Assembly (NCBI GenBank): GCA_016648135.1
Contig: JADDOH010000306.1
Span: forward strand, 558,001 to 622,000
Length of the DNA: 64,000 bases
Direction: 5' to 3'
DNA from: Agrypnia vestita
Taxonomy: Eukaryota > Arthropoda > Insecta > Trichoptera > Phryganeidae
Of the stretch, positions 1 to 10,580 are shown piece after piece (within the stretch, counting starts at the first letter, position 1; every line of letters begins with the position of its first letter). A program made the position numbers and the translations under genes. A model generated the notes under the pieces. The model was not told where the DNA came from. It saw nothing but the letters and a program-made list of their open reading frames with translations, and did no database searches.

Positions 1-1289
1 AAGGTGGGTAGATCTGAATCATTAACTTATCACGTTTAATCCATAAACAGGAAGGGAGTCGATTATAATTTCCTAAAAAATATATTATATAAAAATTACA
101 GTGTGGGTTTTGAATATACCACCTTGTATTCACAATTTTTTTACTTTTATATATGTGTGTGTAAACACAATCTTTATACTTTTATAAAACAATCAGTGAT
201 TAAATTTAGCAATCAAAAATAACAGTTTGGCAATTACATGTCTAAAAATCTTACACAAATCATTCCGGAACTTAAAAAATAACATTTTCAACCGTTAATC
301 TAACAATTCACCACACATTAAATCACTGTTGAGCTTAGCGAGTATTCATTGAATTTTTTTTTACTGAATACTTAGGTATTATTTAAAAGACTTTGTCTTA
401 GGTATTTATATTTACTCACTTTCTTTTAACTCGTAGCGTCTGCTTGCTTGCTTGTCTGACGAAAAAACTTTGGATCGATTTTTAACCCTTTTCCCGTGAT
501 CAAATCGAGTGAAACTTTGCAGGCAGACTCGTGGCGACGATAAAAATGATGTAACAAATTTTCGTTTTAAAAAATAATAATTGTAGCATAATTTTGGATT
601 TTTAGAAATTTTAATGGTTTTTTAAAATTGGAATCATTCTATGTGAGTAATTAGCCCGACGCGTGTATACCTGTACCACGAAACCTGATTCAAAGCGAAA
701 GGGAATATTGTAAAAAATTGGTTTTAATGGATTAGGTTTTTTTTATTTGAACTTTTCTAATGAAGAAGCACACTTTTTAAATCTGTATATGATTATTTTC
801 CTACTTTTAATTCAAGTTCCTATACTACATCAATAAATACTCACTTTGAATTCATCCGAGACATAGAAACTACGGGCGATGATAACTAGAAAGCAATACT
901 TAATCCAGGAATCAATATCTGCGAATATTTAATCTGTAGCTTAGATAATAGGCATGTACATTGATTTAGATCTTTCCATGAATACACAAATCAACTACCC
1001 ATAAACGCATGTATGGTATCGCGTATGGACCACTGTAACAGAATTTAAGCTGGACTGCCGAAATTTCAGCTGGAAACTTACAACCTATTCTGAATGAGAA
1101 GGGATGGATAAATGTATCGAGCTTAAATTCTTGCAAATCGCATCCCTTTTACATAAACTACTTTGGCTCCTTTCCCCTGAAAGAGTGGATTTCAAATTGT
1201 ACTGGTTGAGTACAAGGCATGGTTCTTTTGTAGCATGGTTCTTTTATACCTTCGGGACCTCTGTGTCCTGTCCTGCTGCAGGAAAGGCT
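1..1289. other. AT-rich DNA without a recognised gene
   Basis: No convincing coding region on either strand. The part from about 425 to 600 (GCTTGCTTGCTTGTCTGACG, then text rich in GAAACTTTGCAGGC) reads like the end of a dispersed repeat, but no second copy was found in this window. Confidence 0.5.
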
Positions 1290-1424
1290 GTGCAAATGAT
1301 CAACCATTGCCAGAAGACTAAGTTTAGTAAACAAGCATTTGCGGTGGCTGGCCCGTTACTAGGTGTGTTACTCTCAACCAGCCGTAATAGGGAAAAATGC
1401 ATCAGAACATTGTTTAAAAAATAA
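1290..1424 (+). pseudogene. CR1/Jockey-group LINE reverse transcriptase C-terminus, relic
   Basis: The reading frame ending at 1424 contains FSKQAFAVAGPLL followed by a basic stretch ending in TLFKK. This matches the pattern near the C-terminus of many CR1/L2/Jockey-group LINE proteins, where S/A-F-A/S-V-A-G-P-x-L-W-N-x-L-P is followed by a lysine-rich F-K-K-x-L-K segment. The tryptophan-asparagine pair expected after GPLL is lost, and the upstream part of the same frame shows no RT motif, so this is a short dead fragment. The minus-strand fragment at 46.8-47.0 kb has a better preserved version of the same motif (AFAVAGPKLWNKLP). Assignment rests on this motif alone. Confidence 0.5.
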
Positions 1425-1789
1425 CAAAAAGTCCTCATTTTTTATAAATCAATTCCATAAGTTCGCAAATTTAAATTTAAATACTACTGTAGGACTAAAC
1501 AGTTTTTGTGGAAATTAATTATAATTTATTTATTTATTATAATTACATTTACACTACTCCCTACGGTAAAAATTGTACTTGTTGCACTTACGTGCCCTGA
1601 AGAATACACATTCACCTCACTTTACCATCCACTCACTGGACCAAATTTTACAACACATCGAAAAAGTATTTTCTTTAAGAAACAGCATTATATGATTGTT
1701 CATTGGATGTCCATAAATACTTTACTATAACTATAATGACCCCCGCGCAACGCCGTAAGTCATAATAATAAAAAAGTAATAATATAATT
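1425..1789. other. AT-rich spacer; possible decayed Helitron 3' hairpin near 1741
   Basis: No gene seen. CCCCGCGCAACGCCG at about 1742 resembles the terminal hairpin of the family A Helitron-like copies (ACCCGTGCAACGCCGGGT), but the pairing is broken and no CTAG follows. Confidence 0.25.
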
Positions 1790-2100
1790 AATTAGTGCTG
1801 AGATGGTTTTGTCATGTGGAACGTATGAACGAGGAAAGGATGGTTAAGAAAATATATGAGGCGAATGTTGAAGGCAACAGGAATAGAGGGCGTCCGCGAA
1901 AGACCTGGCACGATCAGGTACTACAAGTATTTGAGGATGGCCCTGTTAAAAGCCGCAAGAACCGTAGAACGTGTATGAGAAGATGTATGAATGTGACCGA
2001 AGCAAAAGTGGTGTGCCAGGATAGAAGAGTGTGGCGTTCAATCCTCTATGCCTACCCCTGCGGGGAAACGGCGTGATGGTTAGTTAGTTAGTTAGTTAGT
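1790..2100 (+). mobile_element. RTE-like non-LTR retrotransposon 3' end (family 1, copy A)
   Basis: An open frame from about 1795 to 2076 reads as the C-terminal tail of an RTE-like retrotransposon: an LRWF-HVERM motif, then NRNRGRPRKTWHDQ, then a basic segment with two cysteines and a closing W-R-S-I-L-x-A-Y-P-x-G. The stop codon is followed almost at once by GTTA repeats (2078-2100), the sort of short tandem tail in which RTE-clade elements end. Reverse transcriptase and endonuclease domains are absent, so this is a 5'-truncated insertion. Related copies lie at 19.4 kb (minus), 38.1 kb (plus) and 42.7 kb (minus), all with the same tail. Of the four this is the most intact. Confidence 0.75.
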
Positions 2101-2879
2101 AAATTGGAAGTTTTAGTGTTCCTAAAATATGATAAAAATATGATATGGACACATGCTTCGTGGTAATACGAGTAATATTCGAGAATAAATATTTTGTTTT
2201 TGGCATTTACGTCACGATCCCCCCCCCCCCTTCGTTCTGCTTACTTTTCCAACCAGTGATATACGAGTGTAAATAATGTGCAGGTAGTGTATGTGTGTAT
2301 GTGTTGTAAATGTGTGTATGATTGGTGGAACTTATTCTAAGGCTTATTAAAATGATGAATGGATTGAAACGAAATTATTTTAATTAAAATGATTTGATTA
2401 AAGTATTTTATTACAATATTAAAATACACGGAAATGGTTGTACAAAACGCTTCTTGAGACGAACTGACATAAGAAAATCACTCACAACAATAGTTCCGGG
2501 AAAGAGAGGGACCTTTCAACTTAATGGTGTGTCAAAAGCTACTAAAAGATCTAAAACAACATCTAATATTTGAGACCTAAACAATGTTTATGTTTATGTT
2601 AATTAAATAGCGCCATTTTTGCGTAAGAGTAAGAGACGCTTCAAGGACGCTTTACAGGTGCGACATCACGAAAAAATGAGATTTTAGGATCTTCTTGAAA
2701 CGTTCCTGTTCTCCATAGATCGCAAGAGAAACAAGATAAACAATTCTCATGAATAAATAATGACACACTTGTCTTCCCCTAAGAGAATAAGAGAAGGTGC
2801 GCGTGTGTGTGCCTACACAAGATGACGACGAGTCGGTCAACCGAAGACTGAACTCGAAGGTGAGAAAGAAGATGGCGTA
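2101..2879. other. AT-rich spacer with a poly(C) run
   Basis: No gene recognised. A run of about 12-13 C lies near 2218-2230. The rest is unremarkable. Confidence 0.5.
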
Positions 2880-3050
2880 ATTGGATCCTCCGGGGCCGCG
2901 CTACTTGCGCCAACACCCACTTCCGCCGTTAGACGAGCGCTGGATAGACCGCAAGATCAGCTCGCGCGTATTCTAATTAACGAGGGCAATTCGCGGCCGG
3001 CGGCGCGGAGCTCCTGCGGGCCCGCTCCAGGGCGGCGGAAATGGGTCCGC
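2880..3050. other. GC- and CpG-rich island of unknown function
   Basis: About 170 bases are sharply richer in G, C and CpG than the surroundings, with clusters such as GCGGCCGGCGGCGCGG. No reading frame, splice pattern or family match could be supported. It could be a conserved regulatory element, part of a distant gene's exon, or the end of a repeat. Confidence 0.3.
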
Positions 3051-3650
3051 TCTGTACTCACTACTACAACGTAGTACTACACTACATTGAAGTGCACACT
3101 TCGCACATTTTGATGTGTAGTGCACACTACAAACTACAAACACCAAAGTTATTGAAAGTATAAACTTCAAATAGTACACTTCATTTCAAAGCGAACACTA
3201 CAAAGTACATACACTTCAAAGTTATCGAAAGTATGAGAAACACATTTTAAATAGTGTATTTTTTACGTGAAATTTTTGGAAAGTTGATGTAGATAAATGA
3301 GAATTTTCTGGAATCTGTAACAACCCCCCCCCCATGGTTTGAAAATTTTTTGGAATCGAACGAAGAAATCTGAAAATCTGGCGACCTTCGTCATTTATTT
3401 AAATATTTTTGTCGTTGACCTTTTTTTTTTTTAGCTCGCTAAATTTTTATTTGGGAAATGAAAAATACTTCATTTCATTACTTCACTTCATTAATACTAC
3501 AATTACTTCATTTCATTACTTCACTTCATTAATACTACAATTACTTCATTACTTCACTTCATTTCGTAGTACTACAATTGTAGTGTACACTTTGTAGTCT
3601 TCAAACTGGTGAACGTGTGTGTGTTGTAGTTTTCATTTTGAAATGAAGTT
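3051..3650. repeat. Repeat built of ACTAC/ACTTCATT motifs with tandem 30-38 bp units
   Basis: The stretch opens with GTAGTACTACACTAC and closes with GTAGTACTACAATTGTAG, so its ends are related, partly as an inverted repeat. Inside, TTACTTCATTTCATTACTTC-type units repeat about three times between 3471 and 3570. Probably a non-autonomous element or satellite. The superfamily is unclear. Confidence 0.45.
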
Positions 3651-3930
3651 TTTCCCTTCGCTAGGCGGAATGCCGCCACACACAATTGTTATCACACTTA
3701 AATACCCCTGTTCTCAGGATAGCGATATATACAGCGGCGTGCAAGCAGCAGAAAAATCGTTTGTGTTATAAAAAAAATTATTTTTCTTTTTCCCTCGGGT
3801 GAGTGATTATTGTATTTTTATTAACTCTTTATGCGGTGTAATTTTTGCTCATTTTCATTTCATAATTTTGCCTTGTCTTCACGTGATTTTTCTACGATTC
3901 ATATTTGGTTTTACTTGTATTCCTCACATA

Positions 3931-4445
3931 TACAGGGTGTACCAGAGCTAGCAGCAGAAACTTGGCCGGTAGATTCCTGACTATGTTATAAGTCTAACAT
4001 GTTCAAGCAATCATGACCTAATATCAATAGTTATGGAGATATGCAAAATCAAAGGTTGCACTTTTTTTTTCAATATTTCTTACTTATTTTTTACAAAAAG
4101 TTGAACTATCATTACAGTAACTTATATCGATTACGAAAAATTCATTTGTTTCAATTCAACTTAAATAAAATGATAAAAATCTTGTAAAAAATATCTTTTT
4201 TCAATTTTTGAAAGGTTTTTATCATTTTATTCAACTTGTATTAAAGCGAATGAATTTTTCATAATCGATATAAGTCACTGTAATGATAGTTCAACTTTTT
4301 GCAAAAAATAAATAAGAAATATTGAAAAAAAATGCAAATTTTGATATTGCATATCTCCATAACTATTGATATTAGGTCATGATTGCTTGACCACTTAAGA
4401 CTCAACATAGTCAGGAATCTACCTGCCAAGTTTCTGCTGCTATGT
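3931..4445. mobile_element. Foldback element with two ~240 bp inverted arms
   Basis: The left arm (about 3950-4190) and right arm (about 4200-4441) are inverted copies with only scattered differences, centred near 4195, so the whole piece could fold into one long hairpin. Both arms begin with TAGCAGCAGAAACTTGGC and carry CAATCATGACCTAATATC. The left end is preceded by TACAGGGTGTACCAGAGC; TACAGGGTGT-like termini recur at 43.6 kb (minus) and 45.0 kb (plus). Small open frames on both strands here follow from the palindrome and are not genes. A foldback or MITE-type DNA element is the best reading. Confidence 0.75.
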
Positions 4446-5221
4446 TTATCATGTCTCATTCTATTTCTTGTATTGTTTACTATTGTTATTCCATGTATAG
4501 TTATTATTGTCATGCATACGTCCATGTTAATTCAATGTATATTTGTAAATAAAGTTTTTCCCTACCCATCTTTGCACCTAGTAGACAGAAAATAGGTTTT
4601 GTGTGGACCCCTCCCCGCGTAGTTTGAGTGGCATGGCCACTTAAACTGCATGGGAGGATGACCAGTTTAGCATAAAAAATTCCGAATTGGGTGGCGAAAG
4701 TGTAGGGCCGATATAGGAGCTATTACTCATAAAACGGCCCTGGATATGTGGAAGGTCCCTCTTCACTTTGGTAATATGAAATTTAATATGTTTTTTATAC
4801 GAAAAACCAAATACAATTTCTACGAAATCATGTAAGAATCTCGTTATATTCCGGTCATAATTATTATCCTATATGATACGAGTAATATTCATATTTTAAT
4901 AAATCGTAATTTTCTAATTAATATTTAATTTTGCTATTTTTCCAAAAACATATAGTTTACAAGTTTATTACTAGCTACATATGTAGATACAACTCCCGCT
5001 TTAATTTATGTATTGTACGCGCTTGTCGGTAGACAAAATAGACGAGACGTACATAGTTATTTATGTACTTGTAAAGTTTCTATGAGGAATGGTGCTGCGT
5101 AAATAATCCAAATATAATAATATCACAAATATCAATACTTCTACCATCATACCGGAAATAATGGCTTTAAGTTAATATTTGGGCACTTTGGATGAAGAAA
5201 TTAGTGTGAATTAAACTAATT
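4446..5221. other. Spacer without recognised features
   Basis: AT-rich. I see no coding pattern and no repeat partner within the window. Confidence 0.5.
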
Positions 5222-5445
5222 TATTATAGGTCGACCACAATCAAAAGACCATTCCCTAGCTTTGTCCGGTAAGAAGAAAGCGGGACAAGTTGCCTGGTAA
5301 GCCCGTATTACAAGCCTCAATATGATATTCCAAATAAATATATATTTTTTTAATTTTAAAAAGGTTACTTACTTATTAGAAAAATTTCTTCACACATATT
5401 TTTTGCGCACATTTTTTTGAATGCGGTCTAGTTAATGTACCTTAT
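5222..5445 (+). repeat. Dispersed repeat, copy 1 (partner at 43.64-43.90 kb, minus)
   Basis: A block starting TATAGGTCGACCACAATC and running through TTGTCCGGTAAGAAG, CCCGTATTACAAGCCTC and ATTTTTTGCGCACAT is matched closely, in the opposite orientation, by 43640-43895. The other copy continues into a TACAGGGTGTCCCG end, so both may be pieces of a non-autonomous DNA element. No coding potential was seen. Confidence 0.65.
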
Positions 5446-6578
5446 CATGTGATATTCGTGACGTCACGTTGGCACAGAAGTCGATTTTACTGAATATTGC
5501 TTTTTTCTTATGTGGCAACACTGATTTGACAATATCAAAATTTAATCCTACCTCCAAAATACCTGTTATCTTTTCGTTTCGACCAATGCTTTTTCGTTGC
5601 TGAACTGACATGTCAGGCATTCTCGCTTCATGCCTTGTAAATTGTCGTCTCTCGTCTCGACATTAAGTGTGTACATAGATACTTTCGTCTCGTCACCACC
5701 GGACAACTGGGTTATGATTTGAGTGTTTGGTGTAGTGACAGCTGGAAGGAGCGCCAAGAGACAATAGGGTTAGTCGAAACGTTCCTTCCTCTTCCAACTT
5801 ACAGTCCACTCTCGTCTCGCCATTCCCTCTTAACTTTCCCAATCCCTAATCCCATTCCCTCCATATATTACCCCTTCATCCCCACGTGCGCGGTGAATAT
5901 CATATATCGCGTACTTAAATTCACTTTAATGAAAATTACTTATCTCCTTAACTGTTTATATTAGGACATTGATGTTGGATTATTTTTTTCTGGACCGCAG
6001 TAAGATGATGGCTAGCGTTAGTGCCAATGTTCGTTGAATATAAAAAACACTAAAAGTAGAAAAATAAGATATTCCTCTGTCGATATTGATTTGATTCCGT
6101 ATAATTGTTGCCAGTTCTTGTGTGAGTGTTGCGTGTTGGGTATTCGGTGTGAGACCGACCGAAGGCGGCTCGTGCCTTAAGGGCGGTTCGTATTCCGCCC
6201 TCTGCTCGCAGCGCGCGGTCTTATAATTTGAGTCATCCCCTCGGCACTTTGTGGGCGGCAAATTTTCACTTTCCAAATGAGTTGCCGTCTCCCTCGGGTG
6301 ATTACCATAAACCTGTCGGCTCAAACTGTATGTTTGTTTAATTACATTTTCGTCTACCTGCTATCGCGAGCGCGTTATATTATACCGCGCCGAGATTCAC
6401 CCCGAAACAACCCCGTTCGGTGAGAAATGAAATATAAATATTAAATAAGAGTTAACAAAGTGAAACAAAATCTCGTAAATGGATGTAGTAACCTCTGGAT
6501 AGCAGGTATTTTTGAAACCAAATTAATTAATCAATTAGAAAGACATACAGAAAAATCTAATCAACGAAAAAATATTTT
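5446..6578. other. Spacer with a perfect CRE-type palindrome and a GC-richer segment
   Basis: CGTGACGTCACG near 5458-5469 is a perfect 12-base palindrome with a TGACGTCA core. From about 6150 to 6310 the DNA is GC-richer. The open frame of 114 codons there has no recognisable family and I do not call it a gene. Confidence 0.35.
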
Positions 6579-6652
6579 GGCTACTACCGGTATTAGAACC
6601 CGGGTCACCTCCTTTCCGGGGCCGGTGCTCTGACCACTAAGCTATAGGAGCC
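6579..6652 (-). repeat. tRNA-like sequence (SINE head or tRNA pseudogene)
   Basis: Read on the minus strand, 74 bases start GGCTCCTATAGCTTAGTGG and end AGTAGCC. The two ends pair at six of seven acceptor positions, a D-arm-like GCTT/GAGC stem follows, and a B-box-like CCGGGTTCTAAT sits in the right place. A normal seven-base anticodon loop cannot be formed, so a functional tRNA is unlikely. Confidence 0.5.
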
Positions 6653-7096
6653 TTGTAGATTTCCGTGAATATATCGATCTTATATGTTATGCTCATTTTT
6701 ATTAATTGATTAATTTTTATTTTTGTCCATAGAGCAAAAATTAATATTTGCAGCAATATGTTTGAAGTTCTTCTTCTTCAGTCGGTTTCATCATAAAATG
6801 GACGTTGAATAGTATACGCCGTTTACCCAGGATTTTTTTTATGAGTAAAAGCTCCCAAATCGGTCCTGCTCATTCGTCCCCAAGTTGAAATTTTTTAAGA
6901 CTACCATGCAAATCCGTGCTGCCCCGCATCGGTCATATTATAAACTGGAGCGAGGCAGCACGGCAGCAAAACAAAACCATTCACTGTCGCAGCGTAATCT
7001 CGTCTTTATTGGATAAAACAGAAAATAATAGTGACATCTGTGTTGGGTTATCGGAATGAAAAAGTTTGGACTGCAGGTGGCGATAGTAAAAATACA
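6653..7096. other. Spacer
   Basis: No gene recognised. CGTGCTGCCCCGC near 6914 resembles GTGCTGCCCCGCGG near 35400, too short to interpret. Confidence 0.4.
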
Positions 7097-7325
7097 ACTC
7101 ACATACGAAACAAGTTGTGTAACTTAAACATATATACAACTTCCGAAAAATTTGATAGATGCGGTAGTCTATCATGGGTGGACATGGTGAACGTTACATT
7201 GTGCAAAGTGATCACTTAAGCCAGCCGTACGATAGGTCGTAAGCCATATGAACACCCAAAAAACACTTACGTACCTACTTTCCCATATAAAAATATAGCT
7301 TCTTCTCTATGAAACACCTATAAAA
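7097..7325 (+). repeat. Dispersed direct repeat, copy 1 (partner at 45.19-45.41 kb)
   Basis: This block and 45190-45412 share long stretches in the same orientation, including TCTATCATGGGTGGA, AAAGTGATCAC and AGCCAGCC-TACGATAGGTCG. They differ at scattered positions as expected of old copies of one repeat. No open frame is conserved between them, which argues for a non-coding element. The family is not recognised. Confidence 0.7.
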
Positions 7326-7386
7326 TATCTGGATTTTTCATTTTAATTTTATTTATCTGCCATTCGAAGATTTTTTTAAAGAATGT

Positions 7387-7503
7387 ATTTCTACCTTCAT
7401 CAAATCTCTCTATAACTGGTGACTCGGATGTGATTGTTATGTGAAGGGAATCAGAGAATTATACGATTTATATCATCAGCGAGAGTTTGATGGAGGTAGA
7501 AAT
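7387..7503. repeat. Inverted repeat with ~23 bp arms
   Basis: ATTTCTACCTTCATCAAA at 7387 is matched in inverted orientation by TTTGATGGAGGTAGAAAT ending at 7503, with CTCTC/GAGAG extending the arms. The right arm abuts the TIR element that starts at 7505. Confidence 0.65.
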
Positions 7504-7504
7504 C

Positions 7505-8065
7505 CTGTGCTATTTTGAAAATAGCAATATTGGGATGTCAGATCTTTATCCCAACAATTAATAGACGAAAATTAAAATAAAAACAAACGAGACATCGTAA
7601 TTTGATGTTCATCGTACTTAAATAAGATGATTTGTTTATTTTCACATATCTCTCTCAAAGTAAAAACCTTTATTTGCGAGGTCAGATTTCTCCGATCTTG
7701 TCTGAGAGCTGCCCTCCGCCGCAAATTCTCATGTTTCGACTAAAATTACATGAAATTAGTACTAATGCTGTATTTAAAGCTTACAGAAAAAATATTATTT
7801 CATTGAACTTATTAATTTCTTCTGCCACAGTGTTCTGATCTAAAATTATGGCAAAATTTTCATTGTAAATTTGGACCATTGAAAAGAGAAATATTCTTGG
7901 ACTCTATTTATATTTGACGTTTGACGGATAACCGTCATGTAGGTGCTTCTTTCTCCCTTTGACCACACCACCGACGTATATCTACATCTCGTTTATTTTT
8001 TCCGTCTATTAAGTGTTGAGATAAAGATCTGACATCCGAACACTGCTATTTTCAGAATAGCACAG
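7505..8065. mobile_element. Non-autonomous DNA transposon with long terminal inverted repeats
   Basis: The left end (CTGTGCTATTTTGAAAATAG, 7505) and right end (inverted, ending 8065) are inverted repeats over about 90 bp. Shared blocks include GGATGTCAGATCTTTATC and TTAATAGACG. The outermost part, TGCTATTTTGAAAATAGCA, is itself nearly palindromic. The roughly 560 bp length and lack of any transposase frame point to a MITE-like element. I could not find a clear target-site duplication, so the superfamily is open. Confidence 0.7.
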
Positions 8066-8904
8066 ATTAATTCATAAATTTGCGTTTTCTTCTAGATTCA
8101 AAGCAACAGATAATTACTTTGTACGTTTGCCCGCGGATATACTTAATATGTGCGAGTAATCTCGCGAAGTAACTGTTTGATGACAAAACGAGTATTAAAG
8201 ATGCAGCCGTCACTTACGGGAATCGACTAGTCGAGGCAAGAGTGCGTTTTTTAAGCCCCATCACGTGCCCCTGCCGGCCGATTCCCGAAGCGCCAGATGT
8301 CAAAATACCCGCTACAAATGTATATATTGACCATACTAACATGCTTTGACCCACTTGTTGGAAAAGGTTCGCCATGACCGCCCTAGGCGGAAGGCGTGTA
8401 CACACCAATGTGGGACACGACTTACCATCTTATTAGTCTTTCATTTCATTTCTCCGGTGTAGACAAAATATCCCGCGCGCGGCGCAGTATGTCATCAAAA
8501 GTTTCTAGAACGATCTCAGAATGATAAAGACAAAATGGCTCAAGAGACCCACTCGGGGAATAAGGGTTATTAGTTCTACTGGCAATTGGCACTCGCGTCT
8601 CTCTGCTCTCCCCGGTCGTAGACCAGAATTAGTCCCGAACGGTAATCTCGTGCATTCCAGACTCGTTTCTTCACTTCCATCGTCTCGCTGCTCCTATAAA
8701 CTTGAAGTGTTTTCTCCCGATTGCCTCCAGGGCTTTCGAACTTCCTTGATGTTTTGTAACTAATTTTCGAGAGAAACAAAATACTCAAAGGAACTGTTGA
8801 TGTACCACGGAAGGTGCTCTGTAGCTAGTGCATAATATATAATATACAGTGGCCGAGAATTCAATTCAAAGGTGGGGGGGTTTGAATTCCGCTGGGGACA
8901 CTCA
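8066..8904. other. Spacer without recognised gene
   Basis: Short open frames on both strands at 8214-8408 and 8521-8788 overlap head-on and show no known motif. A GC-richer patch lies near 8250-8400. Nothing can be assigned. Confidence 0.4.
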
Positions 8905-9030
8905 ATAAGGGTATCAACTTGGTTTAAAGTAAAAGTTCGTTTAAAGCATGGTGAAGAACGCAAAAATCTATGTTTTAAACAAAATATTACTATAAACCGA
9001 GTTGACGCAACCGGCCCTAAGGATATTTTT
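8905..9030. repeat. MITE-like palindromic repeat, copy 1 (partner at 56.15 kb)
   Basis: TTTAAAGTAAAAGTTCGTTT followed, after a short loop, by AAAAATCTATGTTTTAAAC gives the same inverted motif as the element at 56150-56305. The outer part CCGGCCCTAAGG also resembles the end of that copy. This copy is shorter and more damaged. Confidence 0.55.
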
Positions 9031-9237
9031 GCGATAAAAGGAGATTTGCTCCTATTCCATATTTATTTTTGTATTACGTATGCAGACACATCGTCATCTC
9101 ACGAGTAACAATTTTAATACAAAATCAAATAAAAACATTATTTAATTTTTATTAGAGTTAAAATAATTACAAAATGTCAATACAGATATTTATTACCTAC
9201 CAAAGTAATTAATGAGTATTAAAATAAATCTTAATAA

Positions 9238-9500
9238 AAAAAAATGTTAATGTTCGTTTGTAAAAATCGCTAATCTCTGAAAGTTCTTCACCGATTGCTT
9301 TGAAATTTTGACACAACGTTGCATTAGAATACGAAGATGTTTTTGTATATCTACTTTCTTTTATACCTACTATTTATTTATATAAATAAAAATGTAAATG
9401 TTTGATTGTCCAAAATCTTAAATCTCTTAAAGTTCTTCAACTATTGTTTTGAATTTTTGACACAACGTTCCATCCGATTTTACACAAATTATTTGAAGAA
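9238..9500 (+). repeat. Two direct repeat units of ~147 bp
   Basis: Units starting near 9238 and 9387 share AAAATGT-AATGTT, AAAGTTCTTCA and TTTTGACACAACGTT. They lie directly upstream of the family A Helitron-like copy and may belong to another Helitron-like repeat of similar build. Confidence 0.5.
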
Positions 9501-9540
9501 AAAATAAGGTGCCGGTACCTACCATTTTAATATTGATAAA

Positions 9541-10061
9541 ACTATACCTATAAAACTGTCTGTCTGTCTATTCTCTAAACAAATCTACACCGTTTGTCCG
9601 ATCGGACTCAAAATTTGGAAAATTATTCTTAAGGACCCGGCGGGTAACATGGGCAACATTTCCTCTCTTCCCTTTTACTGCTTCCTCTACCCCTAATAAA
9701 TTTTCAATGCAAATCTGTACCGTTCAACCAATCGGACTCAAAATTTGCAAACTTATTCTCTAGGACTAGTCGGTTAATATAGGCGACATTTACCCGTCCC
9801 CTCTAACCTTCCTCTCGCCCAGATGTATTTTATGTACAAATCTACACCGCTTCACCGATTGTACCCAAATTTTGTATACATATTCCCGACGGTAAAAGTA
9901 GGCAATATTTCTTCCCTAGACATCTTATCCATCCCAGCCTTGATTGAATGGAAACATTGTTTTAATAGAGGCTTTGCAAAACAATGAAACCTTTGTTTCC
10001 CTCCACAAATTTATTTTTAACTTAATCCTTAACCCGTGCAACGCCGGGTACGACCAGCTAG
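9541..10061 (+). mobile_element. Helitron-like element, family A, copy 1 (few internal units)
   Basis: The 5' end CTATACCTATAAAACTG, the CTGT microsatellite after it, and the 3' end ACCCGTGCAACGCCGGGT plus CTAG are shared with the copies at 39635-40169 (minus) and 54567-55744. The 3' hairpin followed about 8 bases later by CTAG, with no terminal inverted repeats or target duplication, is the signature of Helitron transposons. Between the ends lie about 3-4 units of a ~130 bp minisatellite containing TGTACCGTTnnACCnATCGG and a CGGCGGGTAA-like motif. No helicase or Rep frame is present. The 5' TC is AC here. Confidence 0.7.
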
Positions 10062-10369
10062 AAATATCATAAATTTTCAATTTCATGATGAACAACAACC
10101 ACTTTGAACATATCATCTAAAGCACAGGCCTTAGATTTTTTCGCACTTTATAACGATATCCTGTCTAATGACGTATTGTTAGGACGCTTTTCCGCAGAAG
10201 TGAATAGAGAGGATAGAGCGCCACATTTTTCAACACTACGCTATCGAAGCACACAACTTTCGTTCATCCATCTTTATACTTATCATTTGCACCTACTCGT
10301 CTATTGTTGACAGGTTCATTCAGCACCTTGCCTTAGACTAGCTAAACCAGATATATATTGTGGACGGGC
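10062..10369. other. Spacer
   Basis: No feature recognised. Confidence 0.45.
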
Positions 10370-10580
10370 CCTAAAATGGATCAATCAATCATCAACGCGG
10401 CGGCATCGAAAAACGAGCCGGGGCTCGTTTGGCTTCCTCCATTCCTTCTTCGGCTGTTTATCCGTTTACATGCGTTTAGCTTTGTAACCTCAACTTCCTA
10501 GTAACATTTACATTCCAATTGCACTACCTAAATCTCGAATCATCAATTGATGTGAATATACCAATCGAGAGTATGTAAAG
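10370..10580 (+). repeat. Dispersed repeat, copy 1 (partner at 47.81-48.03 kb)
   Basis: A GC-rich first part is followed by blocks shared with 47810-48033 in the same order: TGTTT-nCC-TTTA-ATGC-TTTAG, CATTTA-ATT, ATTGCAC and GTGAATATACCAA. The two are diverged and their family is unknown. The partner ends about 65 bp before a solo LTR. Confidence 0.5.

Noticed and set aside
1741..1765. Fourth family A Helitron 3' end
   Set aside because: Resembles the hairpin, but the stem is broken, CTAG is absent and no element precedes it.
4259..4595. Open frames on both strands inside the foldback
   Set aside because: They arise from the inverted arms and differ between the two arms. No known motif.
6579..6652. 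Functional tRNA gene
   Set aside because: The acceptor and T arm are passable, but no seven-base anticodon loop can be formed.
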